DNA of 64,000 nucleotides from Fluviibacter sp964498255 (GCA_964498255.1 CAZCGW010000005.1:1-64000); one strand, 5' to 3'; shown: positions 36,073 to 44,525, counted from the first letter of the stretch. Made by a program: numbers and translations. Notes: generated by a model from the sequence alone, not told the origin.

Positions 36073-37086
36073 TCAGACCTTGTAGTAGGTGCGGTACCAG
36101 TCGACAAACCGCCCAACGCCTTCATTAACGGTAGTCGCGGGCTTAAAGCCTACCCAGGCATCCAGGGCACTTGTATCGGCAAAAGTTTCTGTCACGTCAC
36201 CTGCCTGCAGCGGTAGATAGTTCTTCTCTGCTGTCATGCTCAGTGATGATTCAATGGCCTCGATAAAGTCCATCAACGGCACCGGATCGCTGTTACCGAT
36301 ATTGAAAATGCGATACGGCGCACGACCAGTATGCGGCAGTGGCTGTTGTGGATCAAAACCTGCATCCGGCGTTGCCGGTTTGTCCAGCACACGGATGACG
36401 CCTTCGACGATATCGTCGATGTAGGTAAAGTCCCGGCGCATTTTGCCTTCGTTGAACACCTTGATCGACTCATTTTTCAGCATGGCGCTGACAAACAGAA
36501 ACAACGACTGATCCGGACGACCCCAGGGGCCATACACCGTAAAGAAGCGTAATCCGGTCACCGGCAGGTTGTATAGATGACTGTAGCTATGCGCCATGAG
36601 TTCGTTGGCACGCTTGGTAGCGGCATACAGGCTTACCGGGTGGTCGACGCTATCCGCCTCTGAAAACGGCATTTTTTCATTGCCGCCATAAACGCTTGAG
36701 CTAGAGGCATACACCAGATGCCCTACTTTGTTCTGGCGACAGCCTTCCAGCACATTCAGAAAACCCGTGAGGTTACAGTCGGCATAGGTGTGAGGGTTGG
36801 TCACTGAGTAACGCACCCCCGCCTGCGCGGCCAGGTGCACGACCCCATCAAATTTCTCGGTCGCAAACAGATTCGACATCAATTCGCGATCAACCAGATC
36901 CCCCTTAATGAAACGAAAACCCGGATACTTGGCCAACACATCCAGACGCCCCAGCTTTAAGGCCGGATCGTAGTAATCGTTCAGGTTATCCAACCCCACT
37001 ACGGTATCGCCCCGTTCGAGGAGGCGCATGGCCGTGTGCATGCCGATAAAACCTGCGGCGCCGGTAACCAGAAAGTGACGAGACAT
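36073..37086 (-). CDS. UDP-glucuronate 4-epimerase-like NAD-dependent epimerase
   Basis: 337 residues from ATG 37086 (MSRHFLVTGAAGFIG); a start at 37104 would add six. Extended SDR: NAD motif TGAAGFIG, catalytic S in YASSSSVYG, and YAATK (Y-x-x-x-K). NLNDYYDPALKLGRL and RFFTVYGPWGRPD match the CapI/LspL UDP-glucuronate epimerase group. It supplies UDP-galacturonate for surface polysaccharide. No other glycan genes adjoin it. Confidence 0.88.
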   Translation of the reverse strand: MSRHFLVTGAAGFIGMHTAMRLLERGDTVVGLDNLNDYYDPALKLGRLDVLAKYPGFRFIKGDLVDRELMSNLFATEKFDGVVHLAAQAGVRYSVTNPHTYADCNLTGFLNVLEGCRQNKVGHLVYASSSSVYGGNEKMPFSEADSVDHPVSLYAATKRANELMAHSYSHLYNLPVTGLRFFTVYGPWGRPDQSLFLFVSAMLKNESIKVFNEGKMRRDFTYIDDIVEGVIRVLDKPATPDAGFDPQQPLPHTGRAPYRIFNIGNSDPVPLMDFIEAIESSLSMTAEKNYLPLQAGDVTETFADTSALDAWVGFKPATTVNEGVGRFVDWYRTYYKV

Positions 37087-37160
37087 GTATTGATACTCAA
37101 CCATTTATAATAGGCACATTATCTCATTGACACCGCGATCCTGCAGATCCGGTCTGACAC

Positions 37161-37865
37161 GTGACCCAACTATCGATTTTCGCCTCTCAATCGCGTTTTA
37201 AGCGCTTTTACACCCGCCTGTGCCTGGGTGTCATTGCCTGTTTTTTGGCCGCCTGTGCGAGCGTGCCAAAGCAAGACCCCAATGAATTCATCGATGCGTC
37301 AGATTATGACCGGCTAAAACTGGTTTCCACGCAGCCTGGGGTCAAAATCTATCGTTATCTCAATCCCGAGTTCAAACGTACCGATTTTCGCGCCGTCATG
37401 GTCGACCCAATTGTGCTCTATCAGGCTGCAGATAAGGACTTAGGTAAAAATGGCGTCAGCGAAGAAACCATTTATCGCATTCGCAACGCCATGGATATTT
37501 CCATGCGCCAGTTGGTTCGTAAACAATTCGGCATTAGTTATAAGCCCGGGCAACGCATCGCGCGGCTGAGCACGGCAATTACCGGCGTTATCGTCGATAA
37601 CGGCACTTTCCGTCCCAAGCGCCTAGTTCCTATCGGCACGGTACTGCGTGCTGCGGGCAAAGGCATGAGCATTGATGGCAGCCAACCCCAGCTCATGGTA
37701 GAGGCCAAACTACTGGATAGTGTTTCAGGAAAACTGCTAGGCGAAGGGGTCTATCTGGTTTCCAGCGAACAATTCCGCCGGGAAGTGGATTCGCCTGAGA
37801 AGTTTCAGGTATTAGCCAGCCAATGGGTTAAGACAGCGATTGGCGTGGCGTCAGGCTTGCGTTGA
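37161..37865 (+). CDS. DUF3313 lipoprotein
   Basis: 234 residues from a GTG start. A basic N terminus precedes a lipoprotein signal ending FLAACAS (C at about 33), followed by a DUF3313-like domain (FRAVMVDPIVLYQ; VEAKLLDSVSGKLLGEGV). Likely outer-membrane anchored; function unknown. Its 3' end overlaps the convergent MFS gene by 38 bp. Confidence 0.82.
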   Translation: MTQLSIFASQSRFKRFYTRLCLGVIACFLAACASVPKQDPNEFIDASDYDRLKLVSTQPGVKIYRYLNPEFKRTDFRAVMVDPIVLYQAADKDLGKNGVSEETIYRIRNAMDISMRQLVRKQFGISYKPGQRIARLSTAITGVIVDNGTFRPKRLVPIGTVLRAAGKGMSIDGSQPQLMVEAKLLDSVSGKLLGEGVYLVSSEQFRREVDSPEKFQVLASQWVKTAIGVASGLR

Positions 37866-39033
37866 AGGTTTTCCACCAGAAAAGCATGAATATTGCGGAA
37901 CTGAGTGCACAAACGCCCGAAAAGACAAACGCAAACTCGGCGGAATAATCCTGGTATAGCCACCCGAAAATAATTGATGCGGGTAAAAGGCATAAACCCG
38001 TGATCATATTGAACCAACCAAACGCCGTTCCCTGGTGAGATTCGTCGGCCAAATCCGCAACCATTGCTTTTTCAACACCCTCCGTCGCGGCTAGAAACAA
38101 ACCATAGAGCGCATAAAGGGCAAACAGCCATAGACTGCCATGGGCTAGATTCGCCAGGATCAGATAGACGATGCCGTATGCCGCGTACCCGGCAAATAAG
38201 AGCCGTAAGCGCCCGATACGATCAGACCAAGCAGCAAGTGGCGTTGAAAATAGCGTTGGAATGACTGAGACCGCGGCCCACAAGAGCGGAATATCCTGCT
38301 GTGCCAGTCCTAAATCCCCCGCCCTCAACAAAAGAAACATGTTCGAAGCGTTTCCTAGGGAAAAAATGCCCACAACGATCAAATAGCGTTTCATCGAACC
38401 GCTGATCTTATGATCACGCCAATGGAAGCGTGGCACGGCTTCAAAGCGTTCGCCGGGCACATCTTTGAGACACATTGCCAAAAGAACACATGCGGCCGCC
38501 GGCACTACCGACCAGAGAAAAATCTCTTTTAATGGGATGTCTGACGCCAATAACGCCCATGCGACTAACGGGCCAACGACTGCGCCGGCATTATCCATCG
38601 CCCGATGCAATCCAAATGCCAATCCACGGTGGTGAGGCCCTACAGCCGCCGCCAAAAGCGCATCTCGTGGCGAAGTACGTAACCCCTTACCCACCCGATC
38701 GCTAAATCGAATAACCATCAACCACGGCCAACTGGTTACAAAGGCAATGAGCGGTCGCCCCAGACCCACAAGACCATAACCCACCACAATCCATGGTTTT
38801 GCCCGACGGGTTCGATCCATCAACACCCCGGAAAACAATTTGAGCAAACTAGCCGTTGCTTCCGCGACACCTTCAATCAATCCCAAAGCCTTGGGGCCGG
38901 CCATCAGAACAGACGATAGATATAAGGGAATAAGCGGGTACAACATCTCACTCGCACTATCATTCAATAAGCTGATCAGGCCGATCAGCCAAACAGTGCG
39001 TGGTAAATGAGCGAGGGATTGAAACAGCTGCAT
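37828..39033 (-). CDS. MFS permease, substrate unknown
   Basis: 401 residues, about 12 membrane helices. The MFS loop motif is DRTRRAKPWIVVGYGLVG, with a second one at DRIGRLRLLFAGYAAYG. LINDSASEMLYPLIPLYLSS is at the N terminus. No diagnostic residues for a substrate. It is the last chromosomal gene before the tRNA-Ser island. Confidence 0.88.
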   Translation of the reverse strand: MQLFQSLAHLPRTVWLIGLISLLNDSASEMLYPLIPLYLSSVLMAGPKALGLIEGVAEATASLLKLFSGVLMDRTRRAKPWIVVGYGLVGLGRPLIAFVTSWPWLMVIRFSDRVGKGLRTSPRDALLAAAVGPHHRGLAFGLHRAMDNAGAVVGPLVAWALLASDIPLKEIFLWSVVPAAACVLLAMCLKDVPGERFEAVPRFHWRDHKISGSMKRYLIVVGIFSLGNASNMFLLLRAGDLGLAQQDIPLLWAAVSVIPTLFSTPLAAWSDRIGRLRLLFAGYAAYGIVYLILANLAHGSLWLFALYALYGLFLAATEGVEKAMVADLADESHQGTAFGWFNMITGLCLLPASIIFGWLYQDYSAEFAFVFSGVCALSSAIFMLFWWKTFNASLTPRQSLS

Positions 39034-39083
39034 TAGGTATGCCTCTCATGCCATGATCGGACTATAACTGAGAAACAGACCCG

Positions 39084-39112
39084 CAACAAAAAACCCGCCA
39101 AATCAGCGGGTT
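39084..39112 (-). terminator. Rho-independent terminator next to the distal att copy
   Basis: AACCCGC (39092-39098) pairs with GCGGGTT (39106-39112); on the minus strand the stem is followed by a T tract (39085-39091). It lies 11 bp beyond the tRNA-end copy at 39124 and is probably the original terminator of the tRNA-Ser gene, displaced by the island. Confidence 0.8.
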
Positions 39113-39123
39113 GTGCAATAATT

Positions 39124-39138
39124 TGGCGGAGAGGGTGG
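39124..39138. repeat. tRNA-Ser 3'-end copy, distal att site
   Basis: TGGCGGAGAGGGTGG is identical to the 3' end of tRNA-Ser(CGA) at 46205-46219 and to 40860-40874, all in the same orientation. It marks the far chromosomal junction of the composite island. Confidence 0.8.
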
Positions 39139-39247
39139 CCGATATAAAGAACGCCCTGCTCCTCGATGTGTTGCTCAAGCATTACGGGTGCTCGGATGGC
39201 GTGAATCTAGGCGCTATTGGACCGACCGCCACCTATAAAGAATGCAC

Positions 39248-39715
39248 TCAGAATTTATTCGAGTTTGATTTCTTGCAACTTCCCTTAAATGTGCGTGTTA
39301 CTTTGAGCATTGCGATGCCGCCAAGGAATGGGGCTAGTTGCGGAGTATCACGTAGTGCCACCGCTCTCGGTGTTTCGGTAGTTGTTACCTCCTCAATCTG
39401 CCCAGACACTCTGTTAATCGTCACCACGTAAAACACGGTAACGCCATCAGGCAGTTTGGCTTGAAGAGTACACATGCCCTGATTTTCGTTGGCAATCGGA
39501 CAGTTAAGCATATTGTTGATCTTGTTATCAACCAGACGGAATGTTTTAGTTTCCGGACCGTCATTTGACTCCGTACTCGAAATACTCGTTGTCGAGTAAT
39601 TTTGTCCACTGCAAATCACATTGAAATCGGCAGATAGGCAATTTTGAGTTGCCATTATTAAAGCCAGTACGGGGGTTATTTTTATGTGCGACTTTCGAAA
39701 CACTCCATCAAACAT
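39248..39715 (-). CDS. island cargo: predicted secreted protein, unknown family
   Basis: 155 residues from ATG 39715 (a GTG at 39724 would add three). The N terminus has a hydrophobic stretch (ITPVLALIMATQNCLSA) that looks like a signal peptide. The mature part has four cysteines (two likely disulfides) and beta-type sequence (GVTVFYVVTINRVSGQIEEV). I do not recognise the family. It follows the lipoprotein gene closely on the same strand, so they are probably one operon in the small remnant part of the island. Confidence 0.6.
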   Translation of the reverse strand: MFDGVFRKSHIKITPVLALIMATQNCLSADFNVICSGQNYSTTSISSTESNDGPETKTFRLVDNKINNMLNCPIANENQGMCTLQAKLPDGVTVFYVVTINRVSGQIEEVTTTETPRAVALRDTPQLAPFLGGIAMLKVTRTFKGSCKKSNSNKF

Positions 39716-39728
39716 GACGCACACCCTT

Positions 39729-40253
39729 TCACTTTGCCTCAGGAGCAGGCTCCATTAGCATTGGTTGCCTGCTTTTGACTTTTTTAAGGGCGTCTTCTTT
39801 GTCGTAATCAACAGTAAAAACACTAACTGCTGAAGCCCCCCCTCCCAAAAGACCTGTTTTCATATCGAAATGAGCCTTTACCAGAACGATCTCGCCAGCC
39901 CTAAGCTCAAGCTTTAGAGGAACACTCATGATTGAGCTCGAAGACGGGGTGGGTTGGCTGATCTGATAGGTTCCAGGCTTTAAATCAAGACGCCCTACGG
40001 AGCCTTTCTCAAGCCCTTTGTAGTTGGTTCCATTTACGGAGTACTGACAGGAAGGGCTATCAGCTTGATGTGACATAAGGACAGTAGCGACTGTTTGACG
40101 CCCACACACAAAGTAAACAGTCCCGTTTGTAGTGTCTTTGCCAGAGCTAAAGAAGCCCGTTGCCTGATCTGGCGCTACCTTGGTTGCCATTGGCATGGAT
40201 GAACACGCAACCAGACTGATAGCAAACATTACTAGTGCGATAGCCTTTTTCAT
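39729..40253 (-). CDS. island cargo: lipoprotein, unknown family
   Basis: 174 residues from ATG 40253 (MKKAIALVMFAISLVACSS), with AGGA eight bases upstream; another ATG lies 9 bp earlier. Lipobox LVAC. The mature part includes a cysteine pair (YFVCGRQ, SPSCQYSV) and a glycine-rich GLLGGGASAVSVF, and ends in a charged tail. Its DLKPGTYQI and LRAGEIVLVKAHFD resemble DUF2846-like lipoproteins, but I cannot assign a family confidently. Confidence 0.65.
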   Translation of the reverse strand: MKKAIALVMFAISLVACSSMPMATKVAPDQATGFFSSGKDTTNGTVYFVCGRQTVATVLMSHQADSPSCQYSVNGTNYKGLEKGSVGRLDLKPGTYQISQPTPSSSSIMSVPLKLELRAGEIVLVKAHFDMKTGLLGGGASAVSVFTVDYDKEDALKKVKSRQPMLMEPAPEAK

Positions 40254-40334
40254 ACTGAACATCCTGTGAATTTGTACAAGCTAATTTGCTCATCCTATCC
40301 TAAAATGGCATATTGACAAACAGGATTTATCGCC

Positions 40335-40586
40335 ATTGACCATGAGTCACCATGGTCAGATGAAACCGTTCTAGTTCGTACAGAACCAAAGTGCCTGCGG
40401 TTTGCTGCGGAATTGACGCAAACTGAACTCGCCCAGCGTTTGGGGAAGCCTCAGAGCTACGTGAGCAAGGCTGAATTCGGTGACCGAACCCCAGACCTTC
40501 TGGAAACCCGAGATTTCTTCACCGCTTGCGGGTCAAACTTCGCAGAGTTCTAGCAGAAACTAGATGAGCAACTGAGCAAGCTATAG
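40335..40586 (+). pseudogene. decayed XRE-type HTH regulator
   Basis: The frame reads LRFAAELTQTELAQRLGKPQ then SYVSKAEFGDRTPDLLETRD, a clear XRE/Cro HTH (TQxELAxxLGKPQSYVSKxE). It has no ATG, GTG or TTG start after the TGA at 40314; only ATC/ATT codons are available. It meets an amber TAG at 40551-40553, after which the same frame continues as QKLDEQLSKL to a second TAG at 40584-40586. Missing start plus internal stop point to a broken regulator. A TGACCAT/ATGGTCA inverted repeat (40337-40358) overlaps its 5' part. Confidence 0.6.
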
Positions 40587-40820
40587 CCCTAAAAGCTGAC
40601 AGCAGTGTCCAAACTGTAAGCGTTGGTAAAAATTGGTTGTCTTACGAGACAAAAACCCTGACAATCGGGGGAACATGATTTGCAATCCCCCCCGGGGTCA
40701 CCCATCAAGGCTTGATCAGAAGCCCTCTCCCTTCAGCATGCCTTTGTAGATGAAGCATGCTACAGAAAAGAAGTTGAATTTCTACCGAGCAACCAAAGGT
40801 ATACCAATAGGCATACAAAA

Positions 40821-40846
40821 ACAAAAAAGCGCCCGGAAGGCGCTTT
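40821..40846 (-). terminator. Rho-independent terminator after the middle att copy
   Basis: AAAGCGCC and GGCGCTTT form an 8-bp stem with a 5-nt loop (40826-40846); on the minus strand it is followed by a long T tract. It lies 14 bp past the tRNA-end copy at 40860, the same layout as at the other two copies, and also ends the mob operon transcript. Confidence 0.85.
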
Positions 40847-40858
40847 CTGATAGGGTGT

Positions 40859-40898
40859 TTGGCGGAGAGGGTGGGATAAAAATGACCCTCTCCGCCAA
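40859..40898. repeat. inverted repeat built on the att core
   Basis: TTGGCGGAGAGGGT (40859-40872) and ACCCTCTCCGCCAA (40885-40898) are perfect inverted copies separated by 12 bp. The inverted partner is absent at the other two att copies. Confidence 0.75.
40860..40874. repeat. tRNA-Ser 3'-end copy, middle att site
   Basis: TGGCGGAGAGGGTGG, extending to 18 bp of identity (TGGCGGAGAGGGTGGGAT) with the tRNA end at 46205-46222. It bounds the 5.3 kb integrase/mob element on the side away from the tRNA. Confidence 0.85.
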
Positions 40899-40993
40899 CC
40901 CGCACCAGCCTTGGGGATGGCAGGATTTGAAGGAAAAAAACTCTTTTTTCTGCTACCACAGATGCTACCAACCAATTTTCAGCAGGCCAAGAT

Positions 40994-42466
40994 CTATTTT
41001 GGTCTGGGTAAATGCTCCCTTCTACCTACCAAAGCATTGATCTGATCCTGAATGGCTGATTGAGTTGGCAATGAAGCAGTTGAGAGAGCGATTGTTAGCT
41101 TTCTGATCTGCTCATTGATTTCAGCGCCAGTTATGGCGAAACTTAATAACCCTGTCGGTATCCATTCCGACGGCCTGGATTCCTCATTGAGTCTAGAACA
41201 TTCCCCACTCTTTTCTCTACCACTGGTTTGACTGGTGGCCTGTAATCGATCTCTGTTGTGGTGTTCTGGTTCTCTGCTTGACCGGATCCCTCCTCCCCAC
41301 TCTCTCCCGATATCTGGCCTTCTTCCCAAGGGATGCCCAGTTTTTTCATTGCCAAAATGAATAAATTTTGAGTCCGATTGTTTGACTCCTTGGCTTCTGC
41401 CAGCATTCCCTTCGTGGCGTACCACTTCTCCACACATATATTTAGAACCTGCTCTTGTAGGTTCAATTGATCCTCGATCTGGGTGATTCTGTTGATCAAT
41501 GATCCTGCTTCGTTGTCTTGGTTGAGGTTTTCCATTTGTTATCTCCTTTATTGTTATGGAATTGCTGATTGGTAAGCCAGTAAGCACCTGGCCCCTCTTC
41601 TGTAAGAGGTGAGAGAGCCTCTGTTTATGGGTTTGGAATTCGAGATCGGTGAGAATCACGGATCTGTTTTTTTGAGAGTTTGGCGATGCCAATCTCTCAT
41701 AGTTGGTAGCTTGTTCAAAAAGTGGTCCTTTCAATCGGATGGCTTTACTTGTTCCCGGAAACTTAACGGATAGGTAATCAATGCCTTTGCGAGTGATCGT
41801 TAAACCAAGATCGTTGGCAATGAATGAACACAGCTGATCTCTGTCTTTAAGTTGTCCAGAACTGACGCCAATTTCAAGTTCGTGTTTCAGCAGATCTGCT
41901 TTTCTGGTGATGCTTTGTCCTGCTGTCTTTTTCCAGAAACTATCGATGTTCACTCTCAACGGATTGGGTTGTACTTGTTTCCAACCCATTTCGTGATTGG
42001 TGGTGCTAGTGAACAACGACATAATTTCAATCGATTCTTTGCCGGGTGGATGTGGGTTCCACCTCTTTCCAGCATTAACACCATCCAGCTGAACCATTGG
42101 CAGGATGAAATGTACGTGGAAACCAGCCAAACCAGATTTTTTGTCTGGTGGTTCACGATGTAAAACAAATAGGCTGTTGATACTGTCTGTCGACAGACCG
42201 GGAGCCACCACCGATTTAAATTTATTGATAATGTTGTGCAATTCTTCTCTGGTGCATTGATCCTCTGCCCTGAAAGCAAGGCACCCGCTGGCGTACTTGT
42301 TTTTTCGATGGATGCAATTGATTAAGTCCACCGTCAGCTCTGGAATGCCTTCCAGCACCTCTGGTGCTTCAATCCTTCGATCTCCTTGGTGGTCAGTGCT
42401 CCCCAGTAAATAATTGATAGGGGCTTCACCTCGTGAGATACCTGACTTAAAAAATCTAACAATCAT
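40994..42466 (-). CDS. mobA: MOB relaxase of ColE1 MbeA type
   Basis: 490 residues from ATG 42466. MIVRFFKSG..INYLLG aligns with the start of ColE1 MbeA, placing Y19 at the known nucleophile position. The metal motif is a canonical GFHVHFILP (H117, H119), rather than the ColE1 HEN variant. The relaxase nicks oriT and pilots the strand for mobilisation by a helper system. The C-terminal half is basic and low-complexity, where a second gene is encoded in another frame (41143-41535). A TTG at 42478 is a less likely start. The ATG overlaps the mobC stop (ATGA). Confidence 0.88.
   Translation of the reverse strand: MIVRFFKSGISRGEAPINYLLGSTDHQGDRRIEAPEVLEGIPELTVDLINCIHRKNKYASGCLAFRAEDQCTREELHNIINKFKSVVAPGLSTDSINSLFVLHREPPDKKSGLAGFHVHFILPMVQLDGVNAGKRWNPHPPGKESIEIMSLFTSTTNHEMGWKQVQPNPLRVNIDSFWKKTAGQSITRKADLLKHELEIGVSSGQLKDRDQLCSFIANDLGLTITRKGIDYLSVKFPGTSKAIRLKGPLFEQATNYERLASPNSQKNRSVILTDLEFQTHKQRLSHLLQKRGQVLTGLPISNSITIKEITNGKPQPRQRSRIIDQQNHPDRGSIEPTRAGSKYMCGEVVRHEGNAGRSQGVKQSDSKFIHFGNEKTGHPLGRRPDIGREWGGGIRSSREPEHHNRDRLQATSQTSGREKSGECSRLNEESRPSEWIPTGLLSFAITGAEINEQIRKLTIALSTASLPTQSAIQDQINALVGRREHLPRPK
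41143..41535 (-). CDS. overlapping mobilization gene inside the relaxase (MbeB/MbeD-like by position)
   Basis: 130 residues encoded entirely within the relaxase gene in a different frame on the same strand. The ATG is preceded by AAGGAGATAACAA, a near-perfect Shine-Dalgarno at good spacing. Residues ~10-65 (SLINRITQIEDQLNLQEQVL and on) look like a coiled coil; the tail is polar. ColE1-family plasmids carry mbeB and mbeD nested in mbeA in the same way, and those products are helical accessory proteins. I see positional and structural similarity, not clear sequence identity. Confidence 0.72.
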   Translation of the reverse strand: MENLNQDNEAGSLINRITQIEDQLNLQEQVLNICVEKWYATKGMLAEAKESNNRTQNLFILAMKKLGIPWEEGQISGESGEEGSGQAENQNTTTEIDYRPPVKPVVEKRVGNVLDSMRNPGRRNGYRQGY

Positions 42467-42852
42467 TTCTGACCCCAATCACCCTTTTGAGCTTCTTGAA
42501 GGATCTGGTACGCCAGTTTCTTGATGTCTTTAATTGAACCGTAGATTGCTCTATCAACTTCGAAACCTGAGTTCAACACTTTGGCAATCGCATTGATATT
42601 CGTGCCAATACGGTTCAACTCAAACTGGCACTTTCTTAAAGCATTCAATGTAGCTTTGGTTTGTTTGCCAGGTTCTTCGAGAGCTTGCTCACGAGCAAAC
42701 TGAGCAATGGTTGGCTGTCCAGCTTGCTCAGCCAATTGTTTTATTCTTTGGTGCTCCTCAATGGAGCAAAGGAACTTCACCGTTTTATTTCTTATAAGTT
42801 CGTTGCTATCAGCACCTGACTGACCAGCACTTTTTTTGATTCTGCTTTCCAT
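42463..42852 (-). CDS. mobC: MobC-like relaxosome protein
   Basis: 129 residues. A ribbon-helix-helix-like N terminus (KTVKFLCSIEEHQRIKQLAEQ) and the MobC motif CQFELNRIGTNINAIAKVLN near 75-95 are present. It binds near oriT and helps the relaxase open DNA. It precedes and overlaps the relaxase gene, as mbeC does in ColE1. Confidence 0.85.
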   Translation of the reverse strand: MESRIKKSAGQSGADSNELIRNKTVKFLCSIEEHQRIKQLAEQAGQPTIAQFAREQALEEPGKQTKATLNALRKCQFELNRIGTNINAIAKVLNSGFEVDRAIYGSIKDIKKLAYQILQEAQKGDWGQK

Positions 42853-43580
42853 AGTTATCCTTTATCCAAGGGGATGGGACCCTTGGACAAGGACCAATCG
42901 GCAAACTGAGTTATCAGTTACCTGATTGGGTAACCTTGCTTAAAGATTTCCAACCGCTTTCTATGTACATACAAAATCAAAATTCGAAGTCAAGGCAAAA
43001 ACTGTCATTCGCGCAAAAAAGTTATGGGGAGCTGGCGCAAGCATTTTTTTAATCTTCTTAACTTCTGTTGCCTACGGCAATCCTTCCCTTCGGGTTCGAT
43101 GGTTTTTTCGACAATCTTCTAACCAATCTTTCTCAATCCTGCTGGGTTAGGTTGTTATCTACTTATCTAACAAACCAAGGCGTACCAAAGGTCCTTGATT
43201 GGCTCGGCATACCGATTACGGCAAGCCTTCGCCTTTCCCTGAGATGTAAATCATTCAGGGACTTGCTTGCCGTGTGTAGGTTACATACCTTATACGGGTT
43301 CTCTGGTTCTCAGTTGAAAACAACTGTTGAGCACTGTCCAGATTTCGCCTTAGCTGGTGGTTTTGCTCTCTCCCCTTCTACCACCTTCACAACTGTTGCC
43401 AGTTGCTACAACCACTAACCCAGCTTCGTTTGTAGGAGACTGCTTTCGCAGGTTGTCACATTTATTTGCTCTCGCTTCAACTCTACAAACTACTGGTGGT
43501 TCGGTGCTAGAAGTGAGGAACTTAATCGACCCATAGGAGCACCACGATTCTAAAATACAAAATTATTTGAGAATGTCAAA
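42853..43580. other. 728-bp non-coding island region, oriT candidate and large hairpins
   Basis: Directly upstream of mobC are two inverted repeats: TCCAAGGG/CCCTTGGA (42865-42887) and GTTACC/GGTAAC (42918-42934). The second is followed by CCTTGCTTAAAG, reminiscent of a ColE1-type nick region (TGG|CTTA); this is where oriT is expected. Further on, ACGGCAAGC (43218-43226) and GCTTGCCGT (43265-43273) enclose TCCCTGA/TCAGGGA, a 56-nt nested hairpin. A 116-codon open frame at 43068-43418 has no plausible protein character. No RNA family recognised. Confidence 0.5.
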
Positions 43581-44525
43581 TTATTCGACGTCATAAGATA
43601 TGCCGTTAAATTTCATACGGGGGCCGCCCAGTGAAACATCTACCATTCCATTAGTTTTCGTAGGCAATATCCAGATTTTGTTTCCTGCCATCCAAGAAAT
43701 GTTTGTGGCTCTTAACACACCTTGATCCATTCTAAAGACATCTAACGCACAGCCACCACTTCCACAATAACCACCACCTCGCCGGAGAAAGAAAACTTCA
43801 TTTACGCCATCCCCATCAAGATCGATTAACGCATACGAGTATTCCACCACACCCATTTTTTCATCATCAAGACCATTTGTTTCTCGAAGAAATCTTTTGA
43901 TTTTTTCAATCAAATTGCGATCTCCAGTTTGGGTAAGATCTATTTCCTGTGCTCCTTTCGTGACGGAACTAAAGTCTGACCACTTAGCGCCAACAATGTC
44001 AGACACTGAGAACTTTACTTTGGATAACAGATACGGTGCCCAAGCAAAAGGGCCAAATACATTTTCTGGCATCTCATAGTAAATTTTTACAGTCTTTTTT
44101 ACTTGAGGGTTGATATCAGAAAAAACACCTGTAATAGCTGACAATTTTCTGTTGCACTCGTATGCCAACAATCTATGCTCATAGACCGCTTCGAGCTTTC
44201 CACATCTGATAACTAGTGGTGCTGTGCCTGTATTTTTTACTTCAACAGTGATCACGAAGTATCTTAAGCCATCTGGCAACTTATCTGGAAAAATTTCTGG
44301 TGACTTGTACGTAAACTCAAGATCAGTCACTTTGTACTCTTCACTGGTGCTTTTAATAACCTCACCAATCTTGTATCGTGGCAACTCCTCCACAATTTCC
44401 AGTTCGCTTTTTTTAGGCTTTCCTTGAGGCCATACCGTATACAAAAAGGCAACTAAAAAAACACCTATCAAAAGTGTTACGAATGGGTACTTTTCGTGAA
44501 ATTTTGTTTTCATAAACTCATTCAT
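43581..44525 (-). CDS. island cargo: membrane-anchored protein with Ig-like and DLDGDG regions
   Basis: 314 residues. One N-terminal membrane helix (YPFVTLLIGVFLVAFLYTVW) leaves the rest outside the cytoplasm. Residues ~50-180 resemble a DUF4352-type immunoglobulin-like fold (YKIGEVIKSTSEEYKVTDLE; YFVITVEVKNTGTAPLVI). The C-terminal part has a calcium-loop-like LIDLDGDGVNEVFFLRRGGG followed by CGSGGC. Function unknown. ATG 44525 overlaps the end of the small lipoprotein gene; an in-frame ATG at 44513 is an alternative. Confidence 0.65.
   Translation of the reverse strand: MNEFMKTKFHEKYPFVTLLIGVFLVAFLYTVWPQGKPKKSELEIVEELPRYKIGEVIKSTSEEYKVTDLEFTYKSPEIFPDKLPDGLRYFVITVEVKNTGTAPLVIRCGKLEAVYEHRLLAYECNRKLSAITGVFSDINPQVKKTVKIYYEMPENVFGPFAWAPYLLSKVKFSVSDIVGAKWSDFSSVTKGAQEIDLTQTGDRNLIEKIKRFLRETNGLDDEKMGVVEYSYALIDLDGDGVNEVFFLRRGGGYCGSGGCALDVFRMDQGVLRATNISWMAGNKIWILPTKTNGMVDVSLGGPRMKFNGISYDVE

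Larger units (their letters stand above)
40587..40993. other. gene-free junction between island modules
   Basis: Holds the middle tRNA-end copy (40860-40874), an inverted copy of it (40885-40898) and a minus-strand terminator (40821-40846). Otherwise only a run of C/G (about 40687-40696) and no supportable gene. Short open frames on both strands cross the att repeats and look accidental. Confidence 0.6.

Noticed and set aside
39111..39431. 106-codon plus-strand frame at the distal att copy
   Set aside because: It starts within the att repeat, has no SD and runs antisense to the secreted-protein gene; probably accidental.
40750..41040. Plus-strand and minus-strand open frames across the middle att site
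   Set aside because: They traverse a terminator hairpin and repeat arms and resemble tRNA-derived translations.
43068..43418. 116-codon frame in the island non-coding region
   Set aside because: Composition is Ser/Leu/Thr-rich without domain or SD, and it overlaps the nested hairpin at 43218-43273.
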